In this document: in pieces, positions 9,557 to 18,279 of the stretch
Layout of the letters: every line of letters starts with the position of its first letter
How positions within the stretch are numbered: position 1 is the stretch's first letter
DNA from: Roseospira visakhapatnamensis
GTDB taxonomy: Bacteria > Pseudomonadota > Alphaproteobacteria > Rhodospirillales > Rhodospirillaceae
DNA length: 64,000 nt
Direction: 5' to 3'
NCBI RefSeq assembly: GCF_014197915.1
Contig: NZ_JACIGK010000017.1
Span: forward strand, 1-64,000
Notes under the pieces: generated by a model
The model's database searches: none
What the model was told of the DNA's origin: nothing
The model's input: the letters and a program-made list of their open reading frames with translations, nothing else
Made by a program: the position numbers and the translations under genes

Positions 9557-10561
9557 CTACTGGCGGTCGGCCAGGAGGTCGTCGACATTGTCCTCGGTCA
9601 CCACGGTCCAGGGGATGTCATAGCGGGCACTCTGGCCATCGGCCCAGTCGAGGTCCCCGGCATACTGGTCCCAGATGATCGATTGCGGTTCGTAGGATTC
9701 GCCCAGCACGGCGCGCAGGGCGACGTCGATGCTGCCCTGGATCTGGCCGCGCGCATCCTGCAGGACCGAGGTCATCTCGCCCGCCTTGACGGCGCGCAGG
9801 GCGTCGGTCACGCCGTCGATGCCGGCGATGGCGAAGTCGTTGACCTCCAGCCCGGCGGCGCGGATGGCCTCGATGGCGCCCAGGGCCATTTCGTCATTCT
9901 GGGCGATGACGCCGTCGATCTGGTCCGGATGGCTGGACAGCCAGTTCTGCATCAGGTCCAGGGCTTCGGCCCGGGACCAGTTGGCCGTCTGCCGCTCCAG
10001 GACGGCGACGGCGCCCTCGGGGCATTCGGCGATCGCCTTCTCGTTGCCCTGGCCGCGCTGGATTTCGCCCGATCCGCCTTTCGGTCCCTCGATGATGACG
10101 ACGTTGCCCGCGCACTCCAGCTGACCGAGGACGGCCTTGGCTTCCAGGTAGCCCCCCTCGACGTCGTCGGACACGACTTCCGAGGTCATCTGGTCGGTGT
10201 TCAGGCGCGCGTTGGTGACGATCACCGGAATCCCGGCGTCGTTGGCGTTGGTGACGATGTCGATGTTCGCCTCGTAATCCATCGGATTGACGATGATGGC
10301 GTCGTGCAGGGTGTTGATCGCCATCTGGCCCTGGTCGTTCTGGACCGAGGCATCATAGCGCCCGTCGTAGTAGGTCAGCTTGGCCTGACCGGAGACCACG
10401 GCGGGATGCTCGCGGCCGTACTGCTCCATGAGCTGCACGAACTCGGCCCGGTTTCCGTACATCAGGACGGCGATCCGCACCGGATCGGTTTCGGCGGCCA
10501 TGGCGGTGGAGATCGTCAGGGTCGAGGCGAGGGCGATCGTGGACAAAAGAAAGCGTTTCAT
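9557..10561 (-). CDS. Periplasmic sugar/polyol-binding protein, second system
   Basis: A 334-residue solute-binding protein with a signal peptide (KR, hydrophobic core, then TAMA cleavage site near residue 22). The mature part carries RIAVLMYGNRAEF and AIAGIDGVTDALRA, typical of sugar-binding proteins of the periplasmic-binding-protein 4 family, and the C-terminus extends slightly beyond the RbsB norm. ATG 10561 is chosen because it begins the signal peptide; the frame runs 15 codons further upstream. It is the last gene of its operon, unusual for an RbsABC system where the binding protein is normally early or abundant. Xylitol is the likely ligand from the adjacent xylitol dehydrogenase and xylulokinase. 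Confidence 0.88.
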   Translation of the reverse strand: MKRFLLSTIALASTLTISTAMAAETDPVRIAVLMYGNRAEFVQLMEQYGREHPAVVSGQAKLTYYDGRYDASVQNDQGQMAINTLHDAIIVNPMDYEANIDIVTNANDAGIPVIVTNARLNTDQMTSEVVSDDVEGGYLEAKAVLGQLECAGNVVIIEGPKGGSGEIQRGQGNEKAIAECPEGAVAVLERQTANWSRAEALDLMQNWLSSHPDQIDGVIAQNDEMALGAIEAIRAAGLEVNDFAIAGIDGVTDALRAVKAGEMTSVLQDARGQIQGSIDVALRAVLGESYEPQSIIWDQYAGDLDWADGQSARYDIPWTVVTEDNVDDLLADRQ

Positions 10562-10610
10562 CGGAGTCTTTCCACCCTTGTGTGGCTGTTCCATCAGGAT
10601 TGGCACGGGG

Positions 10611-11624
10611 TCATGGCGACATGCGTCTGCTGTCGATAATGACGGCTATGACGATCAGGGCTCCTTTGATGATCAGTTGGTAGAAGCTTTCGACGCCGAG
10701 AATATCCAGTCCGTTGTTCATCACACCGATGATGAGGGCGCCGAAGAACGTGCCGGTCAGTCGACCGACGCCGCCAGCCAGGCTGGCGCCGCCGATGACC
10801 ACGGCAGCGATGGCATCGAGTTCGTAGGAGGTTCCGGCGGCGGTCTGCGCCGATCCGGTCTTGGCGGTCAGGATGATGCCGGCCAGGCCCGACAGAAAGC
10901 CGGCCAGCACATAGACCCACATCAGCACCGCCCGGGTGTTGATGCCCGAGGTGCGGGCGCTCTTCTCGTTGCCGCCGACGGCGTAGACGTAGCGCCCGAA
11001 CACGGTCTTGTTCAGAATCACCCAGGCCACGGCGAACACCAGGATCAGGATGATCACAGGGACTGGGACGACACCGAACAGCCGTCCGGTTCCGAACCAG
11101 CGGAAGTCGGGGCTGAGGGCCGAAATGGGATTGCCGCCCGTGACCGCCATGGTCATGCCGCGCGCCGCCAACAGCATGCCCAGGGTGGCGATGAACGCCT
11201 GGATGCGGAAGCGGCTGATGATCCAGCCGTTGACGGCGCCGCAGAGCGCGCCGCCGAGCAGCGCCGCCGTCACCGGCGCGAGCACCATGTAGGTGTCGCT
11301 CCAGACCGTGACGCCGGTGTAGCGGGTGGCGAACGAGGCGGCCACCATGCCCGAGAACGCCAGCACCGACCCGACGGACAAGTCGATGCCGGCGGAGATG
11401 ACGACAAAGGTCATGCCGACGGCCAGGACGCCGTTCACCGAGATCTGATGCAGGATCAGCATCAGGTTGTTCAGGGTGAGGAAGACATTCACCGGCCAGA
11501 CGCCCTGCATGACCTTGATCTGGCAGACCAGGCTGACGAGCGCGCACAGGCCGAGGAAGGCCAGGACGATTCCATACTTCTGGAGGGAAAACGTGGGCTT
11601 GGCGATTGGCGTCGTGCCTGACAT
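10611..11624 (-). CDS. Sugar/polyol ABC transporter permease, RbsC type, second system
   Basis: A 337-residue membrane permease with about eight to ten hydrophobic segments. The RbsC-family motif GMTFVVISAGIDLSVGSV is near residue 75 and AIAAVVIGGASLAGG near residue 275. It is a paralogue of the permease at 4525-5511 but differs along most of its length, so the two transporters are distinct systems and not a recent duplication. It lies between the ATPase and binding protein genes of the xylitol-type operon. Confidence 0.9.
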   Translation of the reverse strand: MSGTTPIAKPTFSLQKYGIVLAFLGLCALVSLVCQIKVMQGVWPVNVFLTLNNLMLILHQISVNGVLAVGMTFVVISAGIDLSVGSVLAFSGMVAASFATRYTGVTVWSDTYMVLAPVTAALLGGALCGAVNGWIISRFRIQAFIATLGMLLAARGMTMAVTGGNPISALSPDFRWFGTGRLFGVVPVPVIILILVFAVAWVILNKTVFGRYVYAVGGNEKSARTSGINTRAVLMWVYVLAGFLSGLAGIILTAKTGSAQTAAGTSYELDAIAAVVIGGASLAGGVGRLTGTFFGALIIGVMNNGLDILGVESFYQLIIKGALIVIAVIIDSRRMSP

Positions 11625-11681
11625 GGGGAATGCTCGCTCTTCGCTGGGGCGTCGTGGGGGTCGGATCCGGCCGGGTGCGGG

Positions 11682-13163
11682 TCAGACGGCCGCCATCATC
11701 AGGGCTTTCTGGGTTGTTTCGTCCCGCGGGAACTCGGCGACCGTCCGACCCTGCTTGAGGACCAGGACGCGGTCGCTCATGCCGATGATCTCCTCCAACT
11801 CGGACGACACCATCAGCACGGCGCCGCCGTCGGCGGCGAACTCGGAAATGAAGCGGTAGATTTCCTTCTTGGCGCCCACGTCGACGCCCCGGGTCGGCTC
11901 GTCGAGCAGCAGCACCTTCGGGGCAACGGCGGTGCAGCGGCCGAACACGACCTTCTGCTGGTTGCCGCCGCTGAGGTTGGACACGATCTGGTCCGGGCTG
12001 GGGGTCTTGATGCCCATGCGCTGGATCGAAGCCAGGATGCCGGCCTTCTCGGCGGCCTCGTCGATGAACCCCAGGCGCTGGATGAAGCGGACCTTCGACA
12101 GCGACAGGTTGGCCCCCACCGAGGCACACAGCACGAGGCCGCTGCGGGCCCGGTCCTCGGTCACGTAGGAGATGCCGGCCCGCAGGGCCGCGCCCACGGA
12201 GCCGGGGCGCTGGGGCATGCCCCCGACGAGGATGTCGCCCTCGTCGGGGGTCTCCAACCCATAGATCGTGTCGAGGAGCTGGCTTCGGCCGGAGCCGACC
12301 AGGCCGTAGATGCCGAGAATCTCGCCCGCGTGCAGGGTCAGGTCGACCTTGCTGAACCAGGGCGCCCGGCTGAGGGCGCGGAGCTGAAGGCGCGGGTCCG
12401 TGCCGGGCACGTTGTCCTTGACGTACTCGCCGTCGATGGTGCCGCCGATCATGTGCTCGATCAGCCGCTCGCGATGGATGTCGGCGACCCTGCCCGTTGC
12501 GACGGTCGCGCCGTCCTTGAACACCGTGAAGGTGTCGGCGATCGTGAAGATCTCCGCCAGCCGATGGGTGACGTAGATGATCCCCTTGCCGGCCGCCGCC
12601 AGGTCGCGCAGCACGTCGAACAGGCGCTGGGTGTCGCGCTCGCCGAGGGCCGACGTGGGTTCGTCGAAGATCAGGATGTCGGCGTCCTGGCGCGACAGCG
12701 CCTTGGCGATCTCGACGAGTTGCTGGGAGGCGACGCTGAGCGAGCCCAGCATCGCCCGGGGATCGATGTCGAAGCCCAGCCGCGCCAGCAGGTCCTCGGC
12801 GTGTCTGTTCAGGGTGGGGAAATCGACGAAGCCGTGGCGCCGGGGGGCCGCGCCCAGAAAGATGTTCTCCGCCACGCTCAGTTGCGGAACGCCGCTCAGT
12901 TCCTGCTGGACGATGGCGATGCCGGCGGTCAGGGCCTGATGGGCGTTGGCGAAGCGGACCGGCTGGCCCTCGATCTGGATGTCCCCGCCGTCGGGGCGGG
13001 TGAACCCCATGAGGATGCCGAGGATCGTCGACTTGCCGGCGCCGTTGCCGCCGCACAGGGCATGGATCTCGCCGCGCTTCAGCTCCAGATTGCCGTCGGT
13101 CAGGGCGTGCACGCTGCCAAAGCTCTTGCGGATGGTCCGCATGGACAGCAGGGGAGCGCTCAT
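11682..13163 (-). CDS. Sugar/polyol ABC transporter ATP-binding protein, second system
   Basis: A 493-residue tandem ATPase of the RbsA family. Domain 1 has Walker A GGNGAGKST near residue 38, where the more usual GENGAGKST has Gly in place of Glu, and LIFDEPTSALG. Domain 2 has the degenerate GLVGSGRSQ loop, LSGGNQQK and LLLDEPTRG. ATG 13163 follows GGGAGG by six bases. The same open frame runs far upstream through the xylulokinase region, but that part is a shadow. It follows xylulokinase at an 11-base gap, so the two are probably translationally linked. Confidence 0.92.
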   Translation of the reverse strand: MSAPLLSMRTIRKSFGSVHALTDGNLELKRGEIHALCGGNGAGKSTILGILMGFTRPDGGDIQIEGQPVRFANAHQALTAGIAIVQQELSGVPQLSVAENIFLGAAPRRHGFVDFPTLNRHAEDLLARLGFDIDPRAMLGSLSVASQQLVEIAKALSRQDADILIFDEPTSALGERDTQRLFDVLRDLAAAGKGIIYVTHRLAEIFTIADTFTVFKDGATVATGRVADIHRERLIEHMIGGTIDGEYVKDNVPGTDPRLQLRALSRAPWFSKVDLTLHAGEILGIYGLVGSGRSQLLDTIYGLETPDEGDILVGGMPQRPGSVGAALRAGISYVTEDRARSGLVLCASVGANLSLSKVRFIQRLGFIDEAAEKAGILASIQRMGIKTPSPDQIVSNLSGGNQQKVVFGRCTAVAPKVLLLDEPTRGVDVGAKKEIYRFISEFAADGGAVLMVSSELEEIIGMSDRVLVLKQGRTVAEFPRDETTQKALMMAAV

Positions 13164-13174
13164 CGTCGCCTCCC

Positions 13175-14671
13175 TCAGATGACGTCGACGCCGTGGATGT
13201 CGAGCACCGTCTGGCGGTACCGGGCGAACGCCTCGTCGTAGGCCGGCTTCGCGGCGGCGCGCGGCGCGCAGGTCTTGGTCTCGTCCATCCGCACCGCCTG
13301 CCCGGTGAGATCGGTCAGGGCCACCGGGGCGCCCGAAGCCTTGGCCCAGGCCCAATGCGCCTGCAACGCGGCGCCCAGCGCGCCGCCTTCCTCGGTGCGC
13401 GGGACCATCACCCGCGATCCCGTGGCGTCGGCGATCATCTGGCGCCATTGCGCGGACTTGGCGCCGCCGCCGATGAGGACGATGCACTCGCGGGGGCGGC
13501 CGCGCTGGATCAGGGTCAGGCCGGCCAGCATGCCGAAGGTGACGCCCTCGGTCATGGCGCGCAGCAGGTGGGCCGGCGTCATGTTGACGGTGGTGAGGCC
13601 GTGGATGCCGCCCCGGGCGTGCGGCAGATCCGGGGTGCGCTCGCCGTTCAGGAACGGCAGGACCGTGATCCCCCCGGCCCCGGGCGGGCTCTCGGCCAGC
13701 GCCTCGTCGATGACGCGGACATCCTTGCCCAGCAGGCTCGCCGCCCGGCTGGTCACGTCGGCGGCGTTCATCATGCAGACCAGCGGCAGCCAGCCGCCGC
13801 TGCTGGAGCAGAAGGCGGCCACCCGCCCCTTGGGATCGGTCACGGGCGTGTCGCTGTAGGAATAGGCCGCCGCCGAGGTGCCGATGGACAGCGTCACCAC
13901 GCCCTCGCGGACGTTGCCCGTGCCGATGGCGCCCATCATGTTGTCGCCGCCACCGGCCGCCACCAGGCAGCCGGTGGACAGGCCCAGCGCCTCGGCGACC
14001 TCGCCGCGCAGCGGGCCGACCACGTCGTCCGGCCCCACGAGGTCGGGCAGCGCCCGGGCCAGGTGTCCGCTGCCGCCGTCGATGAGGGCCAGCACGTCCT
14101 CGGCCCAGCGGCGCGCGCGGATGTCGAAGAACGCGGTGCCCGAGGCATCGCCGTATTCGGCCACCCGGCGCCCGGTGAGCCAGAAGTTGAGGTAGTCGTG
14201 CGGCAGCAGGATCGACCGGAGCCGCGCGAAGGTCTCCGGCTCCGTCTCCTTCAGCCAGGCCAGCTTGGAGACCGTGTAGCCGGTCAGGGGCACGATGCCG
14301 AGCGTCGCCTCCCAGGTCTCCGGACCGCCGAGGCGGGCACACAGGGCGGCGTTCTGGTCCGCCGTCTCGGTGTCGTTCCACAGCTTGGCGGGGCGCAGGG
14401 GGGTGCCGGCGTCGTCCAGCACCACCAAACCATGCTGCTGGCCGGACACCGCCATGGCGCGGATGTCCGCCCCGGCGACGCCCGAGTCCTGGATCGCCAT
14501 GCGTGACGCCGCGATCGCCGCCTCGACCCACCAGCGGGGGTCCTGCTCGCGCTTGCCGGACGGGGTTTCGATCAGGGCATGGGCGGCGTGGCCGACGCCA
14601 CGGATCGTGCCGCCCTCGTCCACGATCACGGTCTTGGTCCCCTGTGTGCCGCAATCCAGTCCCAGAAACAT
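13175..14671 (-). CDS. xylB: Xylulokinase
   Basis: A 498-residue FGGY kinase that converts D-xylulose to D-xylulose-5-phosphate. The N-terminus has GLDCGTQGTKT, the substrate region has SGQQHGLV and LWNDTET, the catalytic Asp lies in GGDNMMG near residue 235, and the C-terminal ADP site is IGGGAKS. These are the usual xylulokinase signatures and the length is normal. ATG 14671 is chosen with GCAGGA nine bases upstream; a TTG three codons earlier is possible. It belongs with the xylitol dehydrogenase two genes upstream, which would supply D-xylulose, and feeds the pentose phosphate pathway. Confidence 0.9.
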   Translation of the reverse strand: MFLGLDCGTQGTKTVIVDEGGTIRGVGHAAHALIETPSGKREQDPRWWVEAAIAASRMAIQDSGVAGADIRAMAVSGQQHGLVVLDDAGTPLRPAKLWNDTETADQNAALCARLGGPETWEATLGIVPLTGYTVSKLAWLKETEPETFARLRSILLPHDYLNFWLTGRRVAEYGDASGTAFFDIRARRWAEDVLALIDGGSGHLARALPDLVGPDDVVGPLRGEVAEALGLSTGCLVAAGGGDNMMGAIGTGNVREGVVTLSIGTSAAAYSYSDTPVTDPKGRVAAFCSSSGGWLPLVCMMNAADVTSRAASLLGKDVRVIDEALAESPPGAGGITVLPFLNGERTPDLPHARGGIHGLTTVNMTPAHLLRAMTEGVTFGMLAGLTLIQRGRPRECIVLIGGGAKSAQWRQMIADATGSRVMVPRTEEGGALGAALQAHWAWAKASGAPVALTDLTGQAVRMDETKTCAPRAAAKPAYDEAFARYRQTVLDIHGVDVI

Positions 14672-14743
14672 GGTCCTCAATCCTGCGATGTCCGTTGACG
14701 TGGTCTCGGGCGGCCGGCGCGATGCCGGATCGGCCCGTCCGGT

Positions 14744-15709
14744 CTAGGCGTTTGATGGCCCCTTCGCCGGGTCCGAGGAGCGGGGCTCGCCCTTCGGGGG
14801 GCGTTCGATCGCGGCCCGGTGCCGCTGGCCGTGACGGCGCAGGCTGCGGAACGCGGTCGGCGAGAGGTCGATGTAGCGCTGAAAGTTGCGGTTGAACGTC
14901 GACAAGGTGCCGTAGCCGACGTCATGGGCGATGCCGGTGATGGTGCCGTCTGTTTCGATCAGAAGCTGGCATGCCTTGAAAATCCGCAGGCGATTGATGT
15001 ACTCGACACATCCGCACCGAATATGGCGTTCGAAGAAACGAGAGAACGTGGATAGCTCCATGTTCTCCATTTCGGCCAGCTCGGAGCAGGTGAATTCGGG
15101 GCGGCTTATGTTTTCCGCGATCGTGCGAAGAATGTTTTCAAGGCGCTGGGGGTATTTGCAGCTATAGCTTTTCCATTCGACCGACAGGCTCTGCTTGCCT
15201 TCATCGGCGATCAAGCAGTCGACGATATCGAAAAACAGCGCGAGGCGGCGCGGACCGTACTGGTCGACCAGCTCTTCAATCTTGGGGATGACGCTGGCCG
15301 AGACCTCGTCGGAGAACAGCAGGCCCGAGGTTCCTTGCGTCAGCAGGTCGCGCAAGGCCGAGCAGTCGGCGAACTGCTCGATACAGCGGCCGGCGAACTC
15401 GGCGCTGAACTGCAACACAAGGTCGCGGCCCGGGATGAAGTCGCCCAGGAACTCGTCGTCCGCGTAACCATCGGCGTCGGTGACCCACATGTGGGGCAGG
15501 TTCGGCCCCGTCAGGATCAGGTTGCCCGGCTCGAACGGCCCCGTGTAGGTCCCGACGTAGCACAGACCGGAACTGCGCCGGATGGCGTGCAGTTCGTATT
15601 CCGGATGATAGTGCCAGCCGGTGAGGTCGGAGGGATACCCATGCCGGTAGGCGCGGACCCCCCGGTCCAGTGGCGCGGCTATGGCTTCCCGCAGCGGTTT
15701 CGTGCGCAC
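14744..15709 (-). CDS. AraC-family regulator with N-terminal cupin sensor (xylitol-type operon)
   Basis: A 321-residue AraC-type transcription factor. The cupin half carries GWHYHPEYE and TGPNLPHMWV, almost the same blocks as the AraC protein at 8192-9076. The C-terminal double helix-turn-helix includes ITGIAHDVGYGTLSTFNRNF and is followed by a basic, low-complexity tail of about 30 residues. GTG 15709 is the preferred start because GGAGG lies seven bases upstream; an ATG 17 codons earlier has no Shine-Dalgarno. It sits inside the operon between xylitol dehydrogenase and xylulokinase, suggesting autogenous control by the imported polyol. Confidence 0.87.
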   Translation of the reverse strand: MRTKPLREAIAAPLDRGVRAYRHGYPSDLTGWHYHPEYELHAIRRSSGLCYVGTYTGPFEPGNLILTGPNLPHMWVTDADGYADDEFLGDFIPGRDLVLQFSAEFAGRCIEQFADCSALRDLLTQGTSGLLFSDEVSASVIPKIEELVDQYGPRRLALFFDIVDCLIADEGKQSLSVEWKSYSCKYPQRLENILRTIAENISRPEFTCSELAEMENMELSTFSRFFERHIRCGCVEYINRLRIFKACQLLIETDGTITGIAHDVGYGTLSTFNRNFQRYIDLSPTAFRSLRRHGQRHRAAIERPPKGEPRSSDPAKGPSNA

Positions 15710-15797
15710 AATCCCGCCTCCTTCCACGGGACCCGTCCCACGGTCCGGAGAAATGACCATGGACGGGCCGGGCGGATGGTCCCCTCGCGGGTCCCGA

Positions 15798-16841
15798 TCA
15801 CAGGGAGATTTGCAGCTTCACGTCGTCCGGGCGGTGTTCCGCGGCGCGCCGGAAGGCCGCCACCGAGTCCGCGAAGTCGAACGCGCCGGAGATCAGGGGC
15901 TTCAGGTCGATGCGGCCGCTGCCCAGCAGCTTGAGGGCGCGATCCCACACGTTGGCGTAGCGGAAGGTGCCGGTCAGGGCGATTTCCTTGGCCTGAAGGG
16001 CGACGACATCCAGCCCGACCGGGGCGGCGGGCATGCCCACCAGGACGATCCGGCCGCCGGGGCACACCAGATCGATCATGGTCTCGTGCGGCTTGGAACT
16101 GCCGCTGGCCTCAAGGAAGAGATCGGCGCCGCGCCCGTCCGTGCGCTCGGCGACGACCTTGGCCAGATCCTGGCTGCGGGCGTCAACGGTCGTGACCTCC
16201 GGCAGGCGGTCGATCAGGGCGAGCTTCTCGGCGGCGACGTCGCTGACGATGACCTCGGCGCAGCCACCGGCCAGGGCGGCGTGGACCACCATCATGCCGA
16301 TGGTGCCGGCGCCGGTGACCACGGCGATGTCGCCGGGGCGAATGTTGGCCTTGGCGGCCGCGTGCACGCCGATGGCCAGGGGCTCCACCATGGCGCCCTC
16401 GGCGAAGCTGACGCTGTCCGGCAGGCGGTAGGTCAGGGACGCGGGGTGGACCACCGTGGGCGTCAGGCACCCGTGGATGGGCGGCGTGGCCCAGAAGCGG
16501 ACCGCCGGGTCCAGGTGGTACATGCCGCGCAGGGTTTCCACCGACCTGAAATCGGGGATCCCGGGTTCCATGCAGACCCGGTCCCCGGGCCGCAGGTGGG
16601 TGACGTCCGCGCCCACGGCGTCGACGACGCCGGAGGCCTCGTGGCCCAGGATCATGGGCTCCTTGACGACGAAATCGCCAATGCGACCATGTTCATAGTA
16701 GTGGACGTCGCTTCCGCATATGCCAACAGATTTTATGGCGACACGGACGTCCTTGGGGCCAGGCTCGGCGCTTCCGGAGACGTCAATGTCTCGGACGGAA
16801 ATTTCGCCTATACGCTCGAGCACGACGCCTTTTACAAGCAT
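15798..16841 (-). CDS. Xylitol dehydrogenase (D-xylulose reductase), zinc-type
   Basis: A 347-residue medium-chain dehydrogenase of the sorbitol/xylitol dehydrogenase group, oxidising xylitol to D-xylulose with NAD. The catalytic zinc region shows [16 protein letters not shown] and GHEASG, and the nucleotide loop is GAGTIGMM. The structural-zinc lobe has lost its Cys cluster: the stretch [11 protein letters not shown] and later HGCL keep only isolated cysteines, as in several bacterial xylitol dehydrogenases. ATG 16841 has TGGAGG five bases upstream. It is the first gene of the xylitol-type operon and pairs functionally with xylulokinase. L-iditol or sorbitol are alternative substrates. Confidence 0.85.
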   Translation of the reverse strand: MLVKGVVLERIGEISVRDIDVSGSAEPGPKDVRVAIKSVGICGSDVHYYEHGRIGDFVVKEPMILGHEASGVVDAVGADVTHLRPGDRVCMEPGIPDFRSVETLRGMYHLDPAVRFWATPPIHGCLTPTVVHPASLTYRLPDSVSFAEGAMVEPLAIGVHAAAKANIRPGDIAVVTGAGTIGMMVVHAALAGGCAEVIVSDVAAEKLALIDRLPEVTTVDARSQDLAKVVAERTDGRGADLFLEASGSSKPHETMIDLVCPGGRIVLVGMPAAPVGLDVVALQAKEIALTGTFRYANVWDRALKLLGSGRIDLKPLISGAFDFADSVAAFRRAAEHRPDDVKLQISL

Positions 16842-17202
16842 GGAAACCTCCAGCGAAAACCTTGACTAGAGAAACACTTGATTACTGGTTTCCCCATCAT
16901 CCGCTGATCTTGAACGGGAGCGGCGCGTCACGCTACGCCATATTTCCAATAGTCTGTGCAATATTTTACAGGCCGGCTTGAGGCGGGGCGTCATCCCGGC
17001 GGCGTACGCGGTTGAGAGTCCTGGCCGGTAGGCCGGCCGGGGGCATCAACGGCCCATCTCACCGACCGCCGGGGGCGTCCGGACTCGCGCGTGCCGGCGC
17101 CGGGGCCGCGCCAAGGGGGCGGGAGCTTCGGGGCGCTTCGGATGGGAGCATGGGCGCGAGCCGCACATGGACCGCCATGGCCCGTCGCGACGACCGTTGG
17201 TC
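16842..17202. promoter_or_regulatory. Intergenic region with probable promoter of the xylitol-type operon
   Basis: This 361-base gap separates the CheY-like gene from xylitol dehydrogenase, both leftward. The part next to xylitol dehydrogenase (16842-16980) is AT-rich and contains several near -10-like hexamers, so it probably holds the operon promoter and AraC sites. I could not identify a convincing AraC repeat or a terminator for the upstream signalling operon. The remainder (16981-17202) is GC-rich without a supported gene. Confidence 0.4.
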
Positions 17203-17577
17203 TCAGCCCAGGCGAGTCCTGGCCTTCTCGATGATGCGGGCCAGCTTGTCCCGCTTGATGGGTTTCAGCAGGTACCCCTTTGCCCCGGCCTCCAGGGAGT
17301 TGAAGAGCAGGCGCTCCTGTCCGTGGGACGTGACCATGATGATGGTGGCATCGGGGAACTCGTTGATGATCATGCGGGTCGCCTCGACGCCATCCATGTC
17401 GGGCATGGTGATGTCCATGGTAACCAGATCCGGGGTCAGGTGCCGGTACGACTCGACCGCGCCTTCGCCGGTCCCCGCCGTTCCCACCACCGCGTGCCCG
17501 AGGTCGGTCAGGATCGTGGTGATTTTCGTCACCGTGATCAGGGAATCATCGACAACGAGAACGCGAAGGGCGGACAT
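17203..17577 (-). CDS. CheY-like single-domain response regulator
   Basis: A 124-residue receiver domain without an output domain. The acidic pair is D10-D11, the phosphoacceptor is D55 in TMDITMPDMDG, the switch Thr is in MVTSHGQ near residue 83, and the conserved Lys is K105 in LKPIK. It starts eight bases after the stop of the CheX-like gene, so the two are translated together. It resembles the second receiver at 33115-33501 (shared EFPDA, PDMDG, GQER and KPIK blocks). The partner kinase is not adjacent on this strand; the multidomain protein at 26563-32502 is the obvious candidate. Single-domain receivers often act on a protein partner or as a phosphate sink. Confidence 0.92.
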   Translation of the reverse strand: MSALRVLVVDDSLITVTKITTILTDLGHAVVGTAGTGEGAVESYRHLTPDLVTMDITMPDMDGVEATRMIINEFPDATIIMVTSHGQERLLFNSLEAGAKGYLLKPIKRDKLARIIEKARTRLG

Positions 17578-17585
17578 GGTGCTTC

Positions 17586-18143
17586 CTAAACCTTAGAGTT
17601 TATCGGTGCGTCGAGCGGGTCCCGGGCGTCGGCGACGCTGACGTCGAGGACTCCCTTGTCCGTGATCACGCGCATCGTGGCGATGAAAGCGTCACGATTC
17701 CGGTGTGCCCATTGGGTGTTGTCCAGCACCACGGGGGGCGACAGGCTGATGGCCATGCCCCCCGACGGCAGGTCTGCGGTTCCCAGGCCGAGCGCCATGT
17801 TGACGGCCTCCGCAGCGCAGTCCTCTCGATACGGGCCCACATCGTCCCCGTCCATGATCAGCGGTCCAGTCATGCCCTCGACAAGGCTCTCCAGGAGAGG
17901 TTCCTCGAAACTGAAGGCAACCAGGGCGCTCACGGGCGCGCCCAAGGTCGCCAGGACGGTCACGGCGTGCGGACGACGGATGTCCGCTGCGCGGGACGCC
18001 ACCGTTCCGTCCCGCACCGTGATTCCCGCCTCCTCCGACAGCACCTGGCGGGTGCGTGAGAGGATGGAGTCAAACAGGTGCTGAATCAGGGCATCGCCAA
18101 AACCACCTTCAGACGAAAATCCCGGGGCTTTGCGGCCATACAT
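17586..18143 (-). CDS. CheX-like chemotaxis phosphatase-family protein
   Basis: A 185-residue protein resembling the CheX/CheC phosphatase family. The diagnostic E-x2-N motif is present as Glu112 and Asn115 in CAAEAVNMALGL. In CheX these two residues coordinate attack on a receiver aspartyl-phosphate. The N-terminal 55 residues are unlike CheX. A CheY-like gene follows eight bases downstream, so a phosphatase-receiver pair is likely. The start is ATG 18143 with a weak GGGAAGAAG leader. It is paralogous to the protein at 32499-33029. In this window it is not linked to chemoreceptors or CheA/CheW, so a chemotactic role is not implied. Confidence 0.75.
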   Translation of the reverse strand: MYGRKAPGFSSEGGFGDALIQHLFDSILSRTRQVLSEEAGITVRDGTVASRAADIRRPHAVTVLATLGAPVSALVAFSFEEPLLESLVEGMTGPLIMDGDDVGPYREDCAAEAVNMALGLGTADLPSGGMAISLSPPVVLDNTQWAHRNRDAFIATMRVITDKGVLDVSVADARDPLDAPINSKV

Positions 18144-18279
18144 AGAAGCTTCTTCCCTACCGGATTGGCATGCAGTACGCTACCCCCACCGATGAGGAAA
18201 GCCGAGTTTGCCCGAGGAACACAAGCGCCAACTGTGCGCCGTGTTCGTGCGTCCTGTGCGCCCCGCCGGCCACCCCGCC

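Noticed and set aside
13164-14654. An upstream extension of the second ATPase gene giving a 990-codon frame
   Set aside because: The extra part is an out-of-frame shadow of xylulokinase. The real ATPase starts at ATG 13163 with a good ribosome binding site.
17203-18143. Interpretation as part of a chemotaxis operon
   Set aside because: CheX and CheY relatives are present but there is no CheA with CheW, CheR, CheB or chemoreceptor in the window. The context is a PKS and a sensor kinase.
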